A stretch of DNA of 64,000 nt, from positions 5,974,001 to 6,038,000 of the forward strand of contig JAYKKI010000088.1 in assembly GCA_039881145.1 (NCBI GenBank), read 5' to 3'. How positions within the stretch are numbered: position 1 is the stretch's first letter; every line of letters begins with the position of its first letter. The translations under genes and the position numbers were made by a program. Positions 1 through 12,000 of the stretch are shown piece by piece. Under the pieces are notes generated by a model. That model was given only the letters and a program-made list of their open reading frames with translations. It made no database searches and had not been told where the DNA came from. The stretch comes from Druceiella hillmani. Its lineage: Eukaryota > Arthropoda > Insecta > Lepidoptera > Hepialidae.

Positions 1-1873
1 TAAGTAATATTAGATATACAAGTATATATTACGATCCCTTCGCCTATATTGTTGCGAGGGTTAAAGGGTAAAAATTATTGCAATTCCTTGACGTTAATTT
101 CCGAACTTTCACAATTATGTCCTAAGTTTTTACGATATACTGGTGTGTATTGCATTATGTATGAAAATATTTTATAACAACGCTTATTATTTTAATGAAT
201 AACGATCGCACACACGTATTGAAGTACGCTATTAAAGATGATAATATTCACTTCCTAAGTAAGTATAATTATATTGTTACATATTTGCAGCGGAAAATAA
301 TCTTATAGATAATTCGGTGTAGATAATTAAAAATTTAGTATATAAATCATTAGTTTTAGCAGTTTGTCTTTCTCATTGTTAGCTCATTGCAAAAAATTAA
401 TAGAATTTTATTTATAAAATCTCTCATCCCACTAAATCTCCTAACACCCAAGTCCTAGGAAATTGCAGTCAAATGTTGGTTTGGGAATGCAATATATGAA
501 TTAGTGGATGTCTTGTTACCTACTCGCAAATGATATACAGAACAAAAACTTTCTTAACGTTTTCAATAAACGCAGTGTCGGGTGCGTCTTTTCTTATACT
601 TGCCAAGAGTCATATTCGATAATGATCAAAACGAAAAACTATTTCCCTATTCTATACATGACGATTAAATCCATAACTTTTAGAACAGAAAAATTTAATT
701 ATCTTTTTATTGGGAACAGAGTACGCCTGTGTGTTTTATTTTCCTTAATTAATAATTTGTATCATATAAGTATTGTTTCCTTGTTACATGTTCATATCAA
801 AATTAGGTTAAGTAATTTAAATTTATGAAGCTAACCATTTGTGAATTACCTCACTTTTAAAATATTCCACTTAAAACGGAAAGGCCAAAGTTTTTTTCTA
901 AATCAGTCTGAGAAGATATTTTTTGTAGCCTGATCTATCAGCTGTTAAACTTTACATCTTGATCCTGTTTCAAAGATCATCTTTCGATTTGAGAAGCTAT
1001 AGAGTTCAATTAGAAATGATAATTTGAATTTGAAGTCATTTTATAGCAAATAAGTCCCGGTGCATTACAAGATACAGGAAATAGGAATGGCATTTAAAAT
1101 TGTTTGAATATTCTAATATTTCACATTCATATAAAATGGAACAATTTAATGGTACCAAAACGGCCGTAACTCGCTCGCGCTGCACTTTGACGGCCAAAAA
1201 ATATACAAGCGATGATAAATTATAAAACACACACATAAAATCCGTCGCCTCATGAAAATTGTTACAAACCCATGACTTTATTACTTAATATCGCAACATC
1301 CTTTTTACAGCATCGCTTGTGAACGAAACAAAAATGACAAGAACATCGAAATATTTCCTCTCACCAGCAGGTAATCGATGTAATGTCATAAAACACGGTT
1401 AACACAAACGCGAATTAAACGCTAACACGTTAACAAATAAAGCAACGAAATATTGCACCACACACACTCTGTGGCTGTCATGTGACCTAAAAGGGAATCT
1501 CTATTTTTGCAGCTCTCCGCAGCAAAGCGAGCTGGAAGTTAAGCGCCGTGGACCGTTCTCTTCACGTGTCGTCCATAAATGACGGTATAAACTTTTAAAC
1601 GAGATGAAATTATCCGACGAATTTCCGAACGTGATTGTTTCATCGTTTAGTCGACTTGTATTGAGAAATGATTTATATCTTTCAATGAGGTTTCTGTAAC
1701 TAATTGAATGATCATTCTTTTTGCCCAAATTTTAATGTCGGTTTTAAATTATAAAAAGGTTTCGTTAATTAGAAGAATTTAATTATCGGCATTTATTCCT
1801 TGATATTAATATGTAAAATTACTTAACAAATCAATTTCTGTACCAGTTCTATATTTAATTTAGTCGTCGCCAT

Positions 1874-1878
1874 TGTAT
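1874..1878. repeat. Target-site duplication, LINE 3' side
   Basis: TGTAT next to the LINE tail. It matches 5577-5581, and the uninterrupted site in copy 3 reads GGTAT in the same position, so four or five bases are duplicated. Confidence 0.8.
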
Positions 1879-2234
1879 TTTATTTTATTTTATTGTTCTG
1901 TAAAGGGAAAAAAACAAACACAAACTATTTGAATTATTCTATGAACACTAAATACGAAATAAGTTTATGTTCTAACATTTCCACAAAGAACAAAAAAAAT
2001 AAATACATTAATATATATCCAATTAAATACAACAATACATAAATGTGACAATGTTAATTGAAGTAAGTGAAACAATTTTTTTTTTTAAATTAAGACATAA
2101 AATTAGTATAGAAAATACATGTAATTAACTTATCAATTAAATAAAGCTGCAACTATGGATTACAAGTTATTTATGTGACGCACTCTATTTAACTAATTTG
2201 AACAAACAATGAAAAAAGTAAAATGATAATAACA

Positions 2235-5108
2235 TTACTGATCCGTCTGATGTGCATAAATTTCACGAAGCCTTTTCTTTATATCTGATCGAAACTGGGG
2301 ACGTGGACTTGCAAGGATGTCAAGCGTCAACATCTCTTTATTGTACAAGTCGCACAACCGCCGTAGCGGTGCTCTGACACCGGCGTTTGTTCGTGCATTA
2401 TTTACATGAAATAAGAGATGGCTACGAGTTAATTTGGACGTTCGAATCTTTATCTGACTTAATAGAGATGGGCAGTCATAATTACTTTGACAGATGTTGA
2501 ACATAATCATCAACTGTAATAATGAACGTCTGTGATAGATGGCATCACATTTATAATTATTAAGTAATATTTTATATGGTAATTTACCGCCACCTATACG
2601 ATGCTGAAGAGCGTTCAAAAATTTTTTTTGTATGTTCTCGATACTATCAGAATAAGTGGCATATAGTGGATTCCAGACAACAACACCGTATTCAAGTTGT
2701 GATCTTACAAGGGCATTGTACAAGGTTAAGTATGTTTCAGTATTTTTAAATACTTTGGCTGTTCTTAGTATGAAGCCAAGCATTCTATAGGCCTTAGATA
2801 TAATCTGCTCAACATGCAAACTAAAATGCAGTTTACTATCAAAAATGACACCAAGGTCACGCATGCTGTCAACTTTTTCGAGTGAATTCCCTCCTATTGC
2901 ATATTTAAAATTTATTTGTTTTTTCTTCTTTGTAAAAGAGATTTGTTTGCACTTCGAGTAACTTAAATGCAGTTTGTTCTCTTCACAGTAAACATGAAGT
3001 CTATCGAGATCAGCTTGCATATTCGAACAGTCATGTATGTCTTTTACAAGAGTAAATAGCTTTAGATCGTCTGCATACATTAGGAAATTACTATTTTTAA
3101 AACAGGTACTTATATAGTTAATAAATATAATAAATAAGAAAGGGCCTAATATAGATCCCTGTGGTACACCTGAAGTCACTTGGATATATGGTGATGAGAA
3201 CCCATTTACTTTAATTGCTTGCTGCCTATTAGTTAAATATGAAATAAACCATCTAAGCAAGTTGCCCCTGATACCGTTAAATGCTAGTTTTCGCATCAAT
3301 AATAAGTGATCAACCTTGTCAAATGCTTTCTTGAAATCTGTATATATCACGTCGACTTGCTGTCTGGAATCCAATGACTCGAACAAGTGCTGAGAGTGAA
3401 GTAGTAGGTTAGTGGTGGTAGATCTACCACGAACAAAGCCGTGTTGCTCGGGCATAATGTAATTATGTAGTATTGGATATACTCCTCCATGTACTAATCT
3501 CTCTAAAACTTTGGGAATTACTGATAAGATTGATATGGGTCTATAGTTAACTATGTTTTGTTTAGATCCATTTTTATGCACAGGTGTTATGTGCGCCTTT
3601 TTCCAACATGTAGGAAAAGTCCCATGTTTTACGCATTTATTAAACAAGAGAGTTAAAGGAATGCATATGGTATCTGCAGTATATTTGAGGAAGGCTGGTT
3701 CAATTATATCTGGTCCTGGGCCTTTGTTCAAGTCTAACGACCTAAGCATTTTTAAAACATCTGCAACCTCAAACGATATGGAAGATAAGCTGACGTTATT
3801 TAAATCACTAGTAGGCATGTTTTCAACGGTGAATTTGTTTATGTCTGGATTAGTGGGCTCGAAAGTTGACTGAAAGAACTCTGAGAACATTTGGCAAATT
3901 TCATTCGGATTATTACTGGCACTTTCGCTGGATGACATAGTTGATGGATAGCCATTTGTTTCATGTAGTGAAGAGATGTAAGCCCAGAATCCTTTGAGAT
4001 TTTTATTTATTATTTTCTCTGTGTTTGCAACATATGACTGACAACATTGCTTTGACATACGCTTGAAACAATATCGAAGCTTTGAAAATTCATTATAGGC
4101 GGAAATACTGCCATAAGTTTTCCATTTCAACCATGCTCGTTCTTTGTATTTAGAAAGCCGTTTGAGTTCACGAGTAAACCAGACAGGATACTTCGTGTTA
4201 CGGGTAGCCTTTTGTGGCACATAGGAGTCAATTAGATTGAAGATAAGGTCGCAAAATCTGGTCGCAGCACATTCCGTTGAGAGTTCCCTTAATTCATTAT
4301 CCCAGTCTATTTTACTTATCTCTTTATTTATTACCGCAAAGTCGGCCTTATAAAAGTTATATTTTTTGTTTGGTAAAACGGGCAGCATTATTTTAGGGCT
4401 ACACACAATGGTAAAAGTGAGAGCAGGATGGTTGCGATCTTCACTTAACATTGGGTCAGCTGCAGTAAGTATGCAGTCCATATTAGTAAGAACTAGGTCC
4501 AAGATTCTGTTTTTACAATTTTGTAAATAATTATATTGTTTAAGATTCATGAAAGATAATGCACTAAGAGCAATACACGTTATTTGAGACGTACATGTAT
4601 ATGACGGGATGCAGTATCCTTCTTGACGTTGCCAGGTAATTGAAGGTATATTGTAGTCACCTACAATACAAAACTTGCTATCGCTTTGTTCCGTATACAT
4701 TTTCTGTAAATTATTAAAATAGATTTCGTATTTATTAAAAGGTAGATCTGGTGGGAGATAGACTGCATTAAGGATTAGTTTCTGTTTACCCAAGGATAAA
4801 TTTAATATTATTTCTTCTATCTCAATACTTTCACAGTCCGTACGTCGCAGTCCCACATAGCCAGAACGTAAGGCTACCACCACTCCACCACCACTCTGTT
4901 TGTAACTCGTGTGAGCATCTCTATCTCTGCGATAGACTATATACCTACTATCAATAAATTCTGAATTGAAAATACTTGGTAATAGCCACGTTTCTACAAG
5001 CACGATTATATCATAGTCGTTTGCCAGTATATTTAGATATAATTCATGAAGTTTAGTTCTAATACCGCCACAATTCTGATAATAAATTGACAATTTGTCA
5101 TTTGTCAT
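2235..5108 (-). CDS. LINE ORF2: AP-endonuclease / reverse transcriptase
   Basis: An unbroken 957-residue frame. Residues 1 to about 235 form an apurinic-type endonuclease that nicks the target: QNCGG near the start, VETWL around 39, VGDYNIP around 148, and a late EDRNHPAL motif in place of the common SDH. A linker follows to about 470. The reverse transcriptase spans about 470-740, with motif A TDFKKAFDKVDH (about 588), SGVPQGSILGP (about 641) and the catalytic YADD (about 677). The C-terminal part to 957 holds the thumb-like region and the basic tail usual in LINEs. The protein would copy element RNA at a nicked chromosomal site. Length matches full ORF2 proteins of this group. The stop is TAA; the start is the first ATG after ORF1 ends, 242 bp away. 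No disabling change is visible. Confidence 0.95.
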   Translation of the reverse strand: MTNDKLSIYYQNCGGIRTKLHELYLNILANDYDIIVLVETWLLPSIFNSEFIDSRYIVYRRDRDAHTSYKQSGGGVVVALRSGYVGLRRTDCESIEIEEIILNLSLGKQKLILNAVYLPPDLPFNKYEIYFNNLQKMYTEQSDSKFCIVGDYNIPSITWQRQEGYCIPSYTCTSQITCIALSALSFMNLKQYNYLQNCKNRILDLVLTNMDCILTAADPMLSEDRNHPALTFTIVCSPKIMLPVLPNKKYNFYKADFAVINKEISKIDWDNELRELSTECAATRFCDLIFNLIDSYVPQKATRNTKYPVWFTRELKRLSKYKERAWLKWKTYGSISAYNEFSKLRYCFKRMSKQCCQSYVANTEKIINKNLKGFWAYISSLHETNGYPSTMSSSESASNNPNEICQMFSEFFQSTFEPTNPDINKFTVENMPTSDLNNVSLSSISFEVADVLKMLRSLDLNKGPGPDIIEPAFLKYTADTICIPLTLLFNKCVKHGTFPTCWKKAHITPVHKNGSKQNIVNYRPISILSVIPKVLERLVHGGVYPILHNYIMPEQHGFVRGRSTTTNLLLHSQHLFESLDSRQQVDVIYTDFKKAFDKVDHLLLMRKLAFNGIRGNLLRWFISYLTNRQQAIKVNGFSSPYIQVTSGVPQGSILGPFLFIIFINYISTCFKNSNFLMYADDLKLFTLVKDIHDCSNMQADLDRLHVYCEENKLHLSYSKCKQISFTKKKKQINFKYAIGGNSLEKVDSMRDLGVIFDSKLHFSLHVEQIISKAYRMLGFILRTAKVFKNTETYLTLYNALVRSQLEYGVVVWNPLYATYSDSIENIQKKFLNALQHRIGGGKLPYKILLNNYKCDAIYHRRSLLQLMIMFNICQSNYDCPSLLSQIKIRTSKLTRSHLLFHVNNARTNAGVRAPLRRLCDLYNKEMLTLDILASPRPQFRSDIKKRLREIYAHQTDQ

Positions 5109-5350
5109 TGCAAGATATTAATCTTATAAAGATAGAAACATAATTCATAATTTACGTAATATTGCACACTACTACTATTTAGAAGCAAGGTTCGGCGCAT
5201 GTGCAGCGGGTAATGCCAGTAAAAAGACCTTTCAAATACAGAACATAAATAACAGTTAATATAACGCCAACGAAAAATATGGAGGTATGCAGAAAAATTA
5301 CAGGAAATATTGACAATTCTTAATATAAATATAAGTATAGACAGAAATAG

Positions 5351-5576
5351 TCACATCTTAAAAATGTCATTTTCACATCTTATCTGCAGATACTTTGAGC
5401 CCGCCGTTTTACGAACATAAATTGTACCGTTTTTAATCCACACAAATTCATAGTTCTTTTCTAATTTGGCTTTTCTTACTTTTGCGTAAAGAATTTTGTT
5501 TCGTAGTGTGAGGTGCTCGTTAACGTAGACCCGCTGGGCAGCTCCGGCGATCTGTAACGACTCAGTGGTGAGTGAG
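5351..5576 (-). pseudogene. LINE ORF1, C-terminal fragment
   Basis: About 75 codons survive before the TGA stop at 5351-5353. The protein contains VYVNEHLT followed by a basic stretch and then FVWIKNGTIYVRK, which is the pattern at the end of ORF1 proteins of many insect LINEs and resembles the C-terminal domain of baculovirus FP25K. ORF1 protein normally binds element RNA and helps form the particle. Everything upstream is missing because the element is truncated here. An open frame runs on into flanking DNA to an ATG at 5602, but the first dozen residues are flank and not ORF1. Confidence 0.8.
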
Positions 5577-5581
5577 TGTAT
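5577..5581. repeat. Target-site duplication, LINE 5' side
   Basis: TGTAT at the truncated end of the LINE; it continues directly into sequence homologous to copy 3 (GTTGAGTTGATCAC). Confidence 0.8.
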
Positions 5582-7324
5582 GTTGAGTTGATCACAAGGC
5601 ATACGGTTACAGACGCAATACGCACTGCGGAGAACCGGGCATGATTCCTGTCCGTCGGTCGTTCGAAGTTGAGCTGATTTTCTGGTTGGTTATAAGAAAC
5701 TGATCTCATCACAATAAGTCCTCCATATATATCATTTGTGTATATTAAAGTATATAAATAAAAAATAAAGAAATATGAAGTACCTGCGTGTAGGAAACTA
5801 TTATCAGCTGATAGATTATTTGGGTGAATTAAATGTTTGAATATATCTATGAGAAAATAATTGGAATTTAAAAATTTGTAAGCCTGTAAAAAGAGCCCAA
5901 TTATAGGATGAAAATTGCTAAAAATTTGTTTGTAATTTAAATAACTTAAAAACTCTAGTGGTCAAAATACACGAGTGATGAAAATATAAACTTGAAGGAA
6001 TGTGTTAATTTGGAGAAGGGAAAGTACGCACAAGTACCCAGAGAATATCTGGAATATCCTACAAAATTAAAGCTATATAATATCTGGCATATCCTAATAA
6101 ATTAAAAACTAAAGATGTATTCTACTTTCGATACAAAGAGAAATTCCAAAATATATCTTGAACTTCCCGCCCTGAATACGCATACATATTTAGAATTTTT
6201 TAAGTTAATACGAAATGTACTATGATTTGAAAATATTTATTTCTTATTTGTTGGAAGATCCACCATATGCAATTATGTATTAGCATCCTTAAAATAGGAA
6301 AAATTGAACTGTCGTCCCTTTGAAATGTAGTGGAATAAATTACTAACCTTATCAGAGTTTATATGAACTTTGAAATGATAAATTCAGTTTCACTCTACTC
6401 CAAGGCTATGTCTCTACTTCTGTCACATAATTTCCGCAAGAATATTTTGTAACCCTGAATTTGTTTTACGTACGTATAGAAACCACCACAAAAGTTCCGT
6501 AAGCTCTTAAGGGCTTAAATATTCAGCAGCAAAATAAATTTTGATGCGACCATAAACAGTAATATTTCTCAAAAGCTGTAATACAATCATCGATTTAATT
6601 TTTAATACATTTGAAAAAAAGAAGGTCTTTAATTCCGTTGCTCTTTTTGGGTATCTCACTTCATATCTCCACCAATTTAATGAGGTTTTTTTTCTTTAGA
6701 AGGATATACTCCTAGTGTGGTCTCATGAAAATGGGCCCTGTTCGTGGATTTTGAAAGTAAACCGTAGAATTTCTCAACACTGAAGAGCACGAGTGCCGTT
6801 GACGTAGTTGAATTGTACAAGCGTAATGATAATTTACACGATAGCAAAAGTATAGTACGGTTTCATTTTATTTGTCTGCATATTAGCAAGAAAGTAATAA
6901 AAAAAAGGGTACCTAAGTACATAAATGTACATGCACAGGCAAAAAGCTATTTTGTGTTTGTTAACTTTTGTCTCCGATGATAATCAATAAATTTTCCGGA
7001 TTCTTTAGTTTTATTTGAAAGAATATCCCCCGTATAATCTCATAGAAACTTGTTTCAAATTTGACTGTGGGAATTGGAGTTATATGATAGATTCCACAAT
7101 TATGAACAGCATATGTACCGAGATCGAATTTGCATCATGTAAGACTAATGATCATATAATAATTAAACTCTTTGAACTTAAGACTAAGGGTGACACAGAT
7201 CGACCTATTAACAGAAATATGATACAATAATGGAGCCGGAAGATGTTCATAGCAATTTTTCACTGATGAGGAGTAAGCTCATCGAGTTTAGATTTGCTTA
7301 ACTAGTCTTCGGACGAAAGTAATC

Positions 7325-7325
<1 letters not shown>

Positions 7326-7365
<40 letters not shown>
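7326..7365. repeat. (TA)n microsatellite
   Basis: About 20 uninterrupted TA units. The corresponding point of repeat copy 3 carries a longer, interrupted TA tract (58290-58414), so this tract is ancestral to the duplication and has changed length. Confidence 0.95.
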
Positions 7366-7367
<2 letters not shown>

Positions 7368-7690
7368 TGCATACAAAGACATCAATTATAATATTAGTAG
7401 GTAAATAATTTTCTCTAATCTCTTTACTGTTATACTTTCAACGCGCTCCTTCTTCCGTGGTTATTGGAAATTCGTTAATTATTCGGTAAATATCAGACAA
7501 ATTTTCTTTTCTAATAACTCTATTCTTGTTATAATAACTGCAGCAGTTTTGAAGAGAGAAATGAGATGTTTTTGCGGAAATTTTAAGCTTAACCACTAGA
7601 ATAATTTGCATAATATTCTGAAAAAAGACATTTCGAATAATTGCCTTTTTTAATTCATACCCAAAATCTGATCAAAAATTGATTTCACTT

Positions 7691-8529
7691 TTTGCTCTGC
7701 ATCTCCTCATAAAATTATCTGCGTGGCTTTTAGAACACATGGCTTAATTGATTCCCCACAGATAGTACGAGATTAATTTTGCTTTGGTATAATAAATTCC
7801 ATTTCAAACGAAGCTTTAAAGTGCTATATTATACCTGTTTGATAACTTCCCGATTCATAGAATCTCATTCGCTTAAGGGTTTTTGCCTTAGAAAAAAAAC
7901 TCTTTTGGCTTCGAAATCAGAATAGGATGTTCCTGCTTCAAATACCTTTCAAGGCGATTGGGGCTCATGTTCTCATTACTTAAAACTTTCATACATATCA
8001 CACACTGAGGCAATCGTAGCTCGTATCTTTCTATGTAGGTAAATTCAAACTAAATGTAGACTATATTTCTGGAAACTTTCTTTTTTGTAATGCATTTTGT
8101 GTCTATAACTATAAAATGCTTACATGTAATTACAGACCCATTATCTACCTACAATGTCCCACATCTGGCTGTAGATTGGCCGTCGTGAGTATTGTAGGTT
8201 GGTTGACATAATAACAAAAATTTAAACTAAATTTTGCATCAACAGTGCTTATAAACGATTTTTGTTGTAAATATTTCGCCGTTTCAAAGAAATTTTGCAG
8301 CGTCGGTTTGGTCGTAATGTTAAGAATGCAATCTCCTATCTGCTGCCTGCCCAATTATCAATCTATTAATATGAACAATAAAGGTGGCTGAAGTTTTTAA
8401 GTAATTTCACTCACGACTAATTTATTTTTCAACAATCATTTGAAAGCAAACCTCAATTTTTTTGTGTACATTGCGAACTTGTGTACACTACAGAATGAAT
8501 GACACAGATACGCGTACGTACGCAACTGT
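7691..8529. other. No recognisable gene
   Basis: AT-rich sequence after the last clear homology with copy 3. Open frames are short, and I see no motif, tRNA or known element in it. Confidence 0.5.
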
Positions 8530-8911
8530 ATTCTGATTGATGAAGAGAAATGTTCGCTTGCTCGCGCTTGCATGGTGCATGTTGACTTGTAACTTATGAA
8601 AACTTGTTTAACAGTAACTGACGAAGTCGCGAATAGAAACAATAATCCACAGGATCTATGAATATGACATTTTGTTGTTTAAATTACGGACCATATTATT
8701 TTTTCTTTCGAAAATGCAAACGAACTCCGCCTCCTTTAACATTTCTCTATGTCTGCCCAGAAGGGTGCCCCCTACTGGCTGGGATCACCTGGACTAGATG
8801 GATGTGCATAAGGTAGCTGGAAGCAATTACTTGAGAAAGTCGTGCTCAACGGCACGAATTGTCAGAGGCCTGTTTCGGCAGCGGATTGACAAGACCTAGC
8901 AGTAATTACTA
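8530..8911 (+). repeat. Dispersed repeat, inverse copy of 51776-52186
   Basis: The reverse complement of this block matches 51776-52186 closely, including the shared stretches CTTCGTCAGT, AACATTTCTC, GAAGCAATTACTTGAGAAAG and the part around GTCAATCCGC. The 51.8-kb copy contains CAGGTGTTTCCAACCAG followed by a C-rich run, which is reminiscent of hAT transposon ends. Homology extends past that point in both copies, so the element end is not proven. No transposase is present. Confidence 0.7.
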
Positions 8912-10133
8912 ATTAATATCTTTCTATTATATACTGTCTTATCCATTTCTTCTCTGTCATTCATGCTAATAATCCTAACATAACAACTTGTAGAAACGCT
9001 CTTTATGTAAACACATTACATTACCATGCGATTTCCTATATAATCGTTTTAGATCCGGTTTTTTAATTAGAAAAATGTTACCATTTAAAATGGGAGTGTA
9101 AATATAGGTATATATAGGTTTGTATTCATATATTAAACTGCATAGTTATTTCCAATACTCAGATCCCATATTTTCATAAAAATGTTATTTTAGAATTAGA
9201 CAATAGCTTCCTTTTTTTCTTGCGCGTGGTGCCATGGCTCAAAGATTATTAGTGATAAACCAATCAAAATAAACAATTTTCACTTGCAATGCAAGGATTG
9301 CCACGCGAACGTTGTCCGTATTTTTTTACTTTTTTTCTCTGTGTCCCAAAGTATATTCGAGATTTCCTATGCATAATATTGAGGTTAATGAAATATGCAA
9401 TCACTCAAAATACCTATTTTACCCCTTCTAAATCATATCTATTTCTATTATTCTATATCATTTTAAATTTGACATGTCTCCAAAATTTTTCATTATTTAC
9501 ATGTAAATATATGTATTATTTATTATCTGCAAATTATGACGAAAAATAGATTATAATCTAAATTAATTTATAGGCTACTTTTTATCCCGATATCTGGAAT
9601 CATTTCTAAGTGATACCATTCAAATTTTACGTTAGTTATTAGGTTCCTTCCCAAAAATCTAGTATTACTTGTAAGGAAAAATCTGTAATTTTATTTAAGA
9701 ACACTTTAGTTCATGCCATATGACCCGAATTCTCAAATCTGTGAGTGTTTCCCGTCAGGTGGGCAAAATTTTCTTTTTTTTCTAAATCGATCACCTGTTA
9801 AAACTAAACACGAAAGGACTGAAAAAATTTAAACTGAGATCAATTAAAGCCTTCATTAACACCTAGCTATATAGCCTTTACCATATCTCACGTGAATGAA
9901 ATGGTAGAAAGAAGTTAGCATGTTGAAAACATTTGAAAATTTTGATTTAATTTAGTTTCTGCTGTCTCCCTTTTGCGGTATAAACTTCTAAAATAATTCT
10001 CAGAGTTACAGCTTCCAATGCCATCCTCGCTTCTGTTCCCATCAGGTTAAAAATCTTAAAAATACTTAATTAGCAAAATCGTAAAGCAATAGGTTTTAAA
10101 AGCCGAAAATAAAAATAAATCTTAATTTAGCAA
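8912..10133. other. No recognisable gene; weak partial repeat
   Basis: AT-rich DNA. Bases 9645-9760 resemble 10310-10400 inside the left arm of the giant inverted repeat (shared AATCTGT, GAACACTTTA, ATATGACC/ATGTGACC, TCTCAAA), so an older diverged copy of the arm may lie here. Otherwise I see nothing. Confidence 0.4.
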
Positions 10134-12000
10134 TATTTTCTTCAAACGTTTTACTATTTAATATATTTCGTACACAAAAAATTTGTAAACTAATACAACA
10201 ACAAAAAATATTTTCTTCTGATTGATACAAAACTTTAAGGATAATTTTAATTTAACCTTTCAATTACACACTAATTTATTCAATATTGAGTCCTCTCTGA
10301 CGATTCTCGATTACCTAGTATTATTTGTATACAGAAATCTGTGAGTTCATTTTAGAACACTTTATCATATATCATGTGACCTGAACTCTCAAACCCAAGC
10401 TTTTTATCTCAATTCAGAGCGGTTTAGGAAGTACTAGCAATGACCTGCACATGTCAAAAATATCGTATATCAGAACCATTCACTAGGAGCAAATTCTTCA
10501 TCAAATTTTTTTACTTTATTGATGAACATTTTTGTGAATTAATATTGCTTGTTATATCGAACTTTTGTTATAAGCAACAATAGTTCAATATCGACGAGAT
10601 GATAAAAAATTATTCTGAAAAGTTGCCCAAAAAATTATCTTACTGAAAATTAAATACAGATAGAATAAATAGATATCTGGCGTTTGCTAAGAAATATGAA
10701 TAATGGACCTATAGTCAATGTAAATATACATTATTTTCTGACGAAATCAAGATAATTCTCATTTCATTGAATGGGAGACAATACGCAGGGCGTCAATTAA
10801 AAGAAGAAATGAATACAAAATTTATAAAACTTAAAACTAATTCAAATCATGCTTGATTCTCGATAATACAAAAAACATTACATGTAACCACATTACCCTG
10901 TGCTGAAGAAAGTCTTCCTGTTTTTTGGACATTTCAATACGATAACCATAAAAATGTACAAAGAAGTTCGCCGATACCTTCCGTGCAAAAGACTCCACGT
11001 AGGAATTAGATTGGCTGCAAACAACCCAGATCTACACCTTGTAAAGCACTTGCGGAACAAAATCAAGAAAAATTCGTAACTAACGCATTAGTGACATCAA
11101 CCAATTTTATAATACTCTTTCAAGAGCTTGGAACAAAATTTGCATACAAACACGTAGTAATTTGATATAATTTATGCCGTACCGATATTTATTAATTGTA
11201 TTTAACAAGTGCAACTACTCTGGTTACTAAATTGTACTCCAATAAATTGAATTCAGTCTAAACCAGCAATAAATATAGGTCATTAATTCAGTCAGTAATT
11301 TCAGTCTAAACCAGCAAATAATATTCTGTTTGTGATTGTTTATGCATGTCTCATGTTAATTATTTGTCTAGTAATCAATCAGCATGTAAGAGTGAATGTG
11401 TTTCAAGTTTAAATCAAATAAATACTACGATGGAGCTATTTTACTAATTAACTACATTTATATTAAGAAAATTAGTGCACTTATATGTCAAAATTAACAT
11501 AAGAATCAAAGTTCCGCAAGGATGTTACGTTAAGTTACGCAGACGAAAAAAATTACGTATTTAGTGCTAATGTCCCCATTTAGTTGATCATGATTTAAAA
11601 TAAATCATTTTAAAATCTCTACTAGATTTGCTACACTCAAAACTGGAAATGAAGGAAGAGGGAGTTTTTTTATGGTGTATTTTAAATCATTTTATGGCGA
11701 ATTTAATAAAATTTACTAGAGAAGTAAATTTCCAGAAATCATTTTACCAAAAACATGGCGATTAATGCTTCTTTCAGTATATTAACTATATCAATTGGAA
11801 AAATTTAGCCATTTAAGCTTACTGTCATGTGACTATACATATGGTTGTGAAGAATAATGATGGCTAGTTAAACTAAAGAAACATTACTTTTATCACAGCC
11901 TTTACCTGATAATTGTAATATTTGCATCATTAATATTGACGTTTCAAAAGTTATAAAAAAATTTCTGGGAAGTATGCATGGATAAAAATTTATTAATCAA

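Larger units (their letters stand above)
1879..5576 (-). mobile_element. 5'-truncated non-LTR retrotransposon (LINE, Jockey/CR1 group)
   Basis: The ends are set by comparison with the empty site in repeat copy 3 (around 60116-60119). Both junctions carry TGTAT (1874-1878 and 5577-5581), a 4-5 bp target duplication. Read on the minus strand, the element begins inside the last part of ORF1, continues through a 242-bp gap into a full ORF2, and ends in a roughly 350-bp 3' UTR with an AATAAAATAAAATAAAA-type tail next to the left junction. This fits target-primed insertion with 5' truncation. The intact ORF2 and the clean junctions suggest a fairly recent insertion. Jockey/CR1-group placement is by overall appearance of the ORF2 protein; a phylogeny would be needed to fix the clade. 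Confidence 0.93.
1..7690 (+). repeat. Long unidentified repeat, copy 1
   Basis: This stretch, minus the LINE at 1879-5576, aligns by eye with 44700-49555 on the same strand and with about 57930-62300 on the opposite strand. Bases 1-230 match 44700-44930. Bases 500-660 match 46930-47080. Bases 840-1020 match 47270-47470 and the inverse of 61480-61640. Bases 1380-1700 match 48280-48610 and the inverse of 60410-60620. Bases 5582-7690 match the inverse of 57930-60115. No transposase, polymerase or other protein is recognisable in the shared part, and open frames are short and broken between copies. The left end lies outside the window. It could be a non-autonomous or decayed large transposon, or a plain segmental duplication; the sequence does not decide. 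Confidence 0.8.

Noticed and set aside
508..828. 106-codon frame in repeat copy 1
   Set aside because: The homologous sequence in copies 2 and 3 has stops and indels throughout, and the composition is that of the AT-rich background.
3553..3873. 106-codon plus-strand frame
   Set aside because: It lies entirely opposite the LINE reverse transcriptase and has no features of its own.
7266..7289. CTGATGAGGAGTAAGCTCAT, which contains the first hammerhead core segment
   Set aside because: The hairpin GATGAG/CTCATC is conserved in copy 3, but the second core segment is GAGT and not GAAA, and no stem III or cleavage site follows. It is kept only as a small hairpin.
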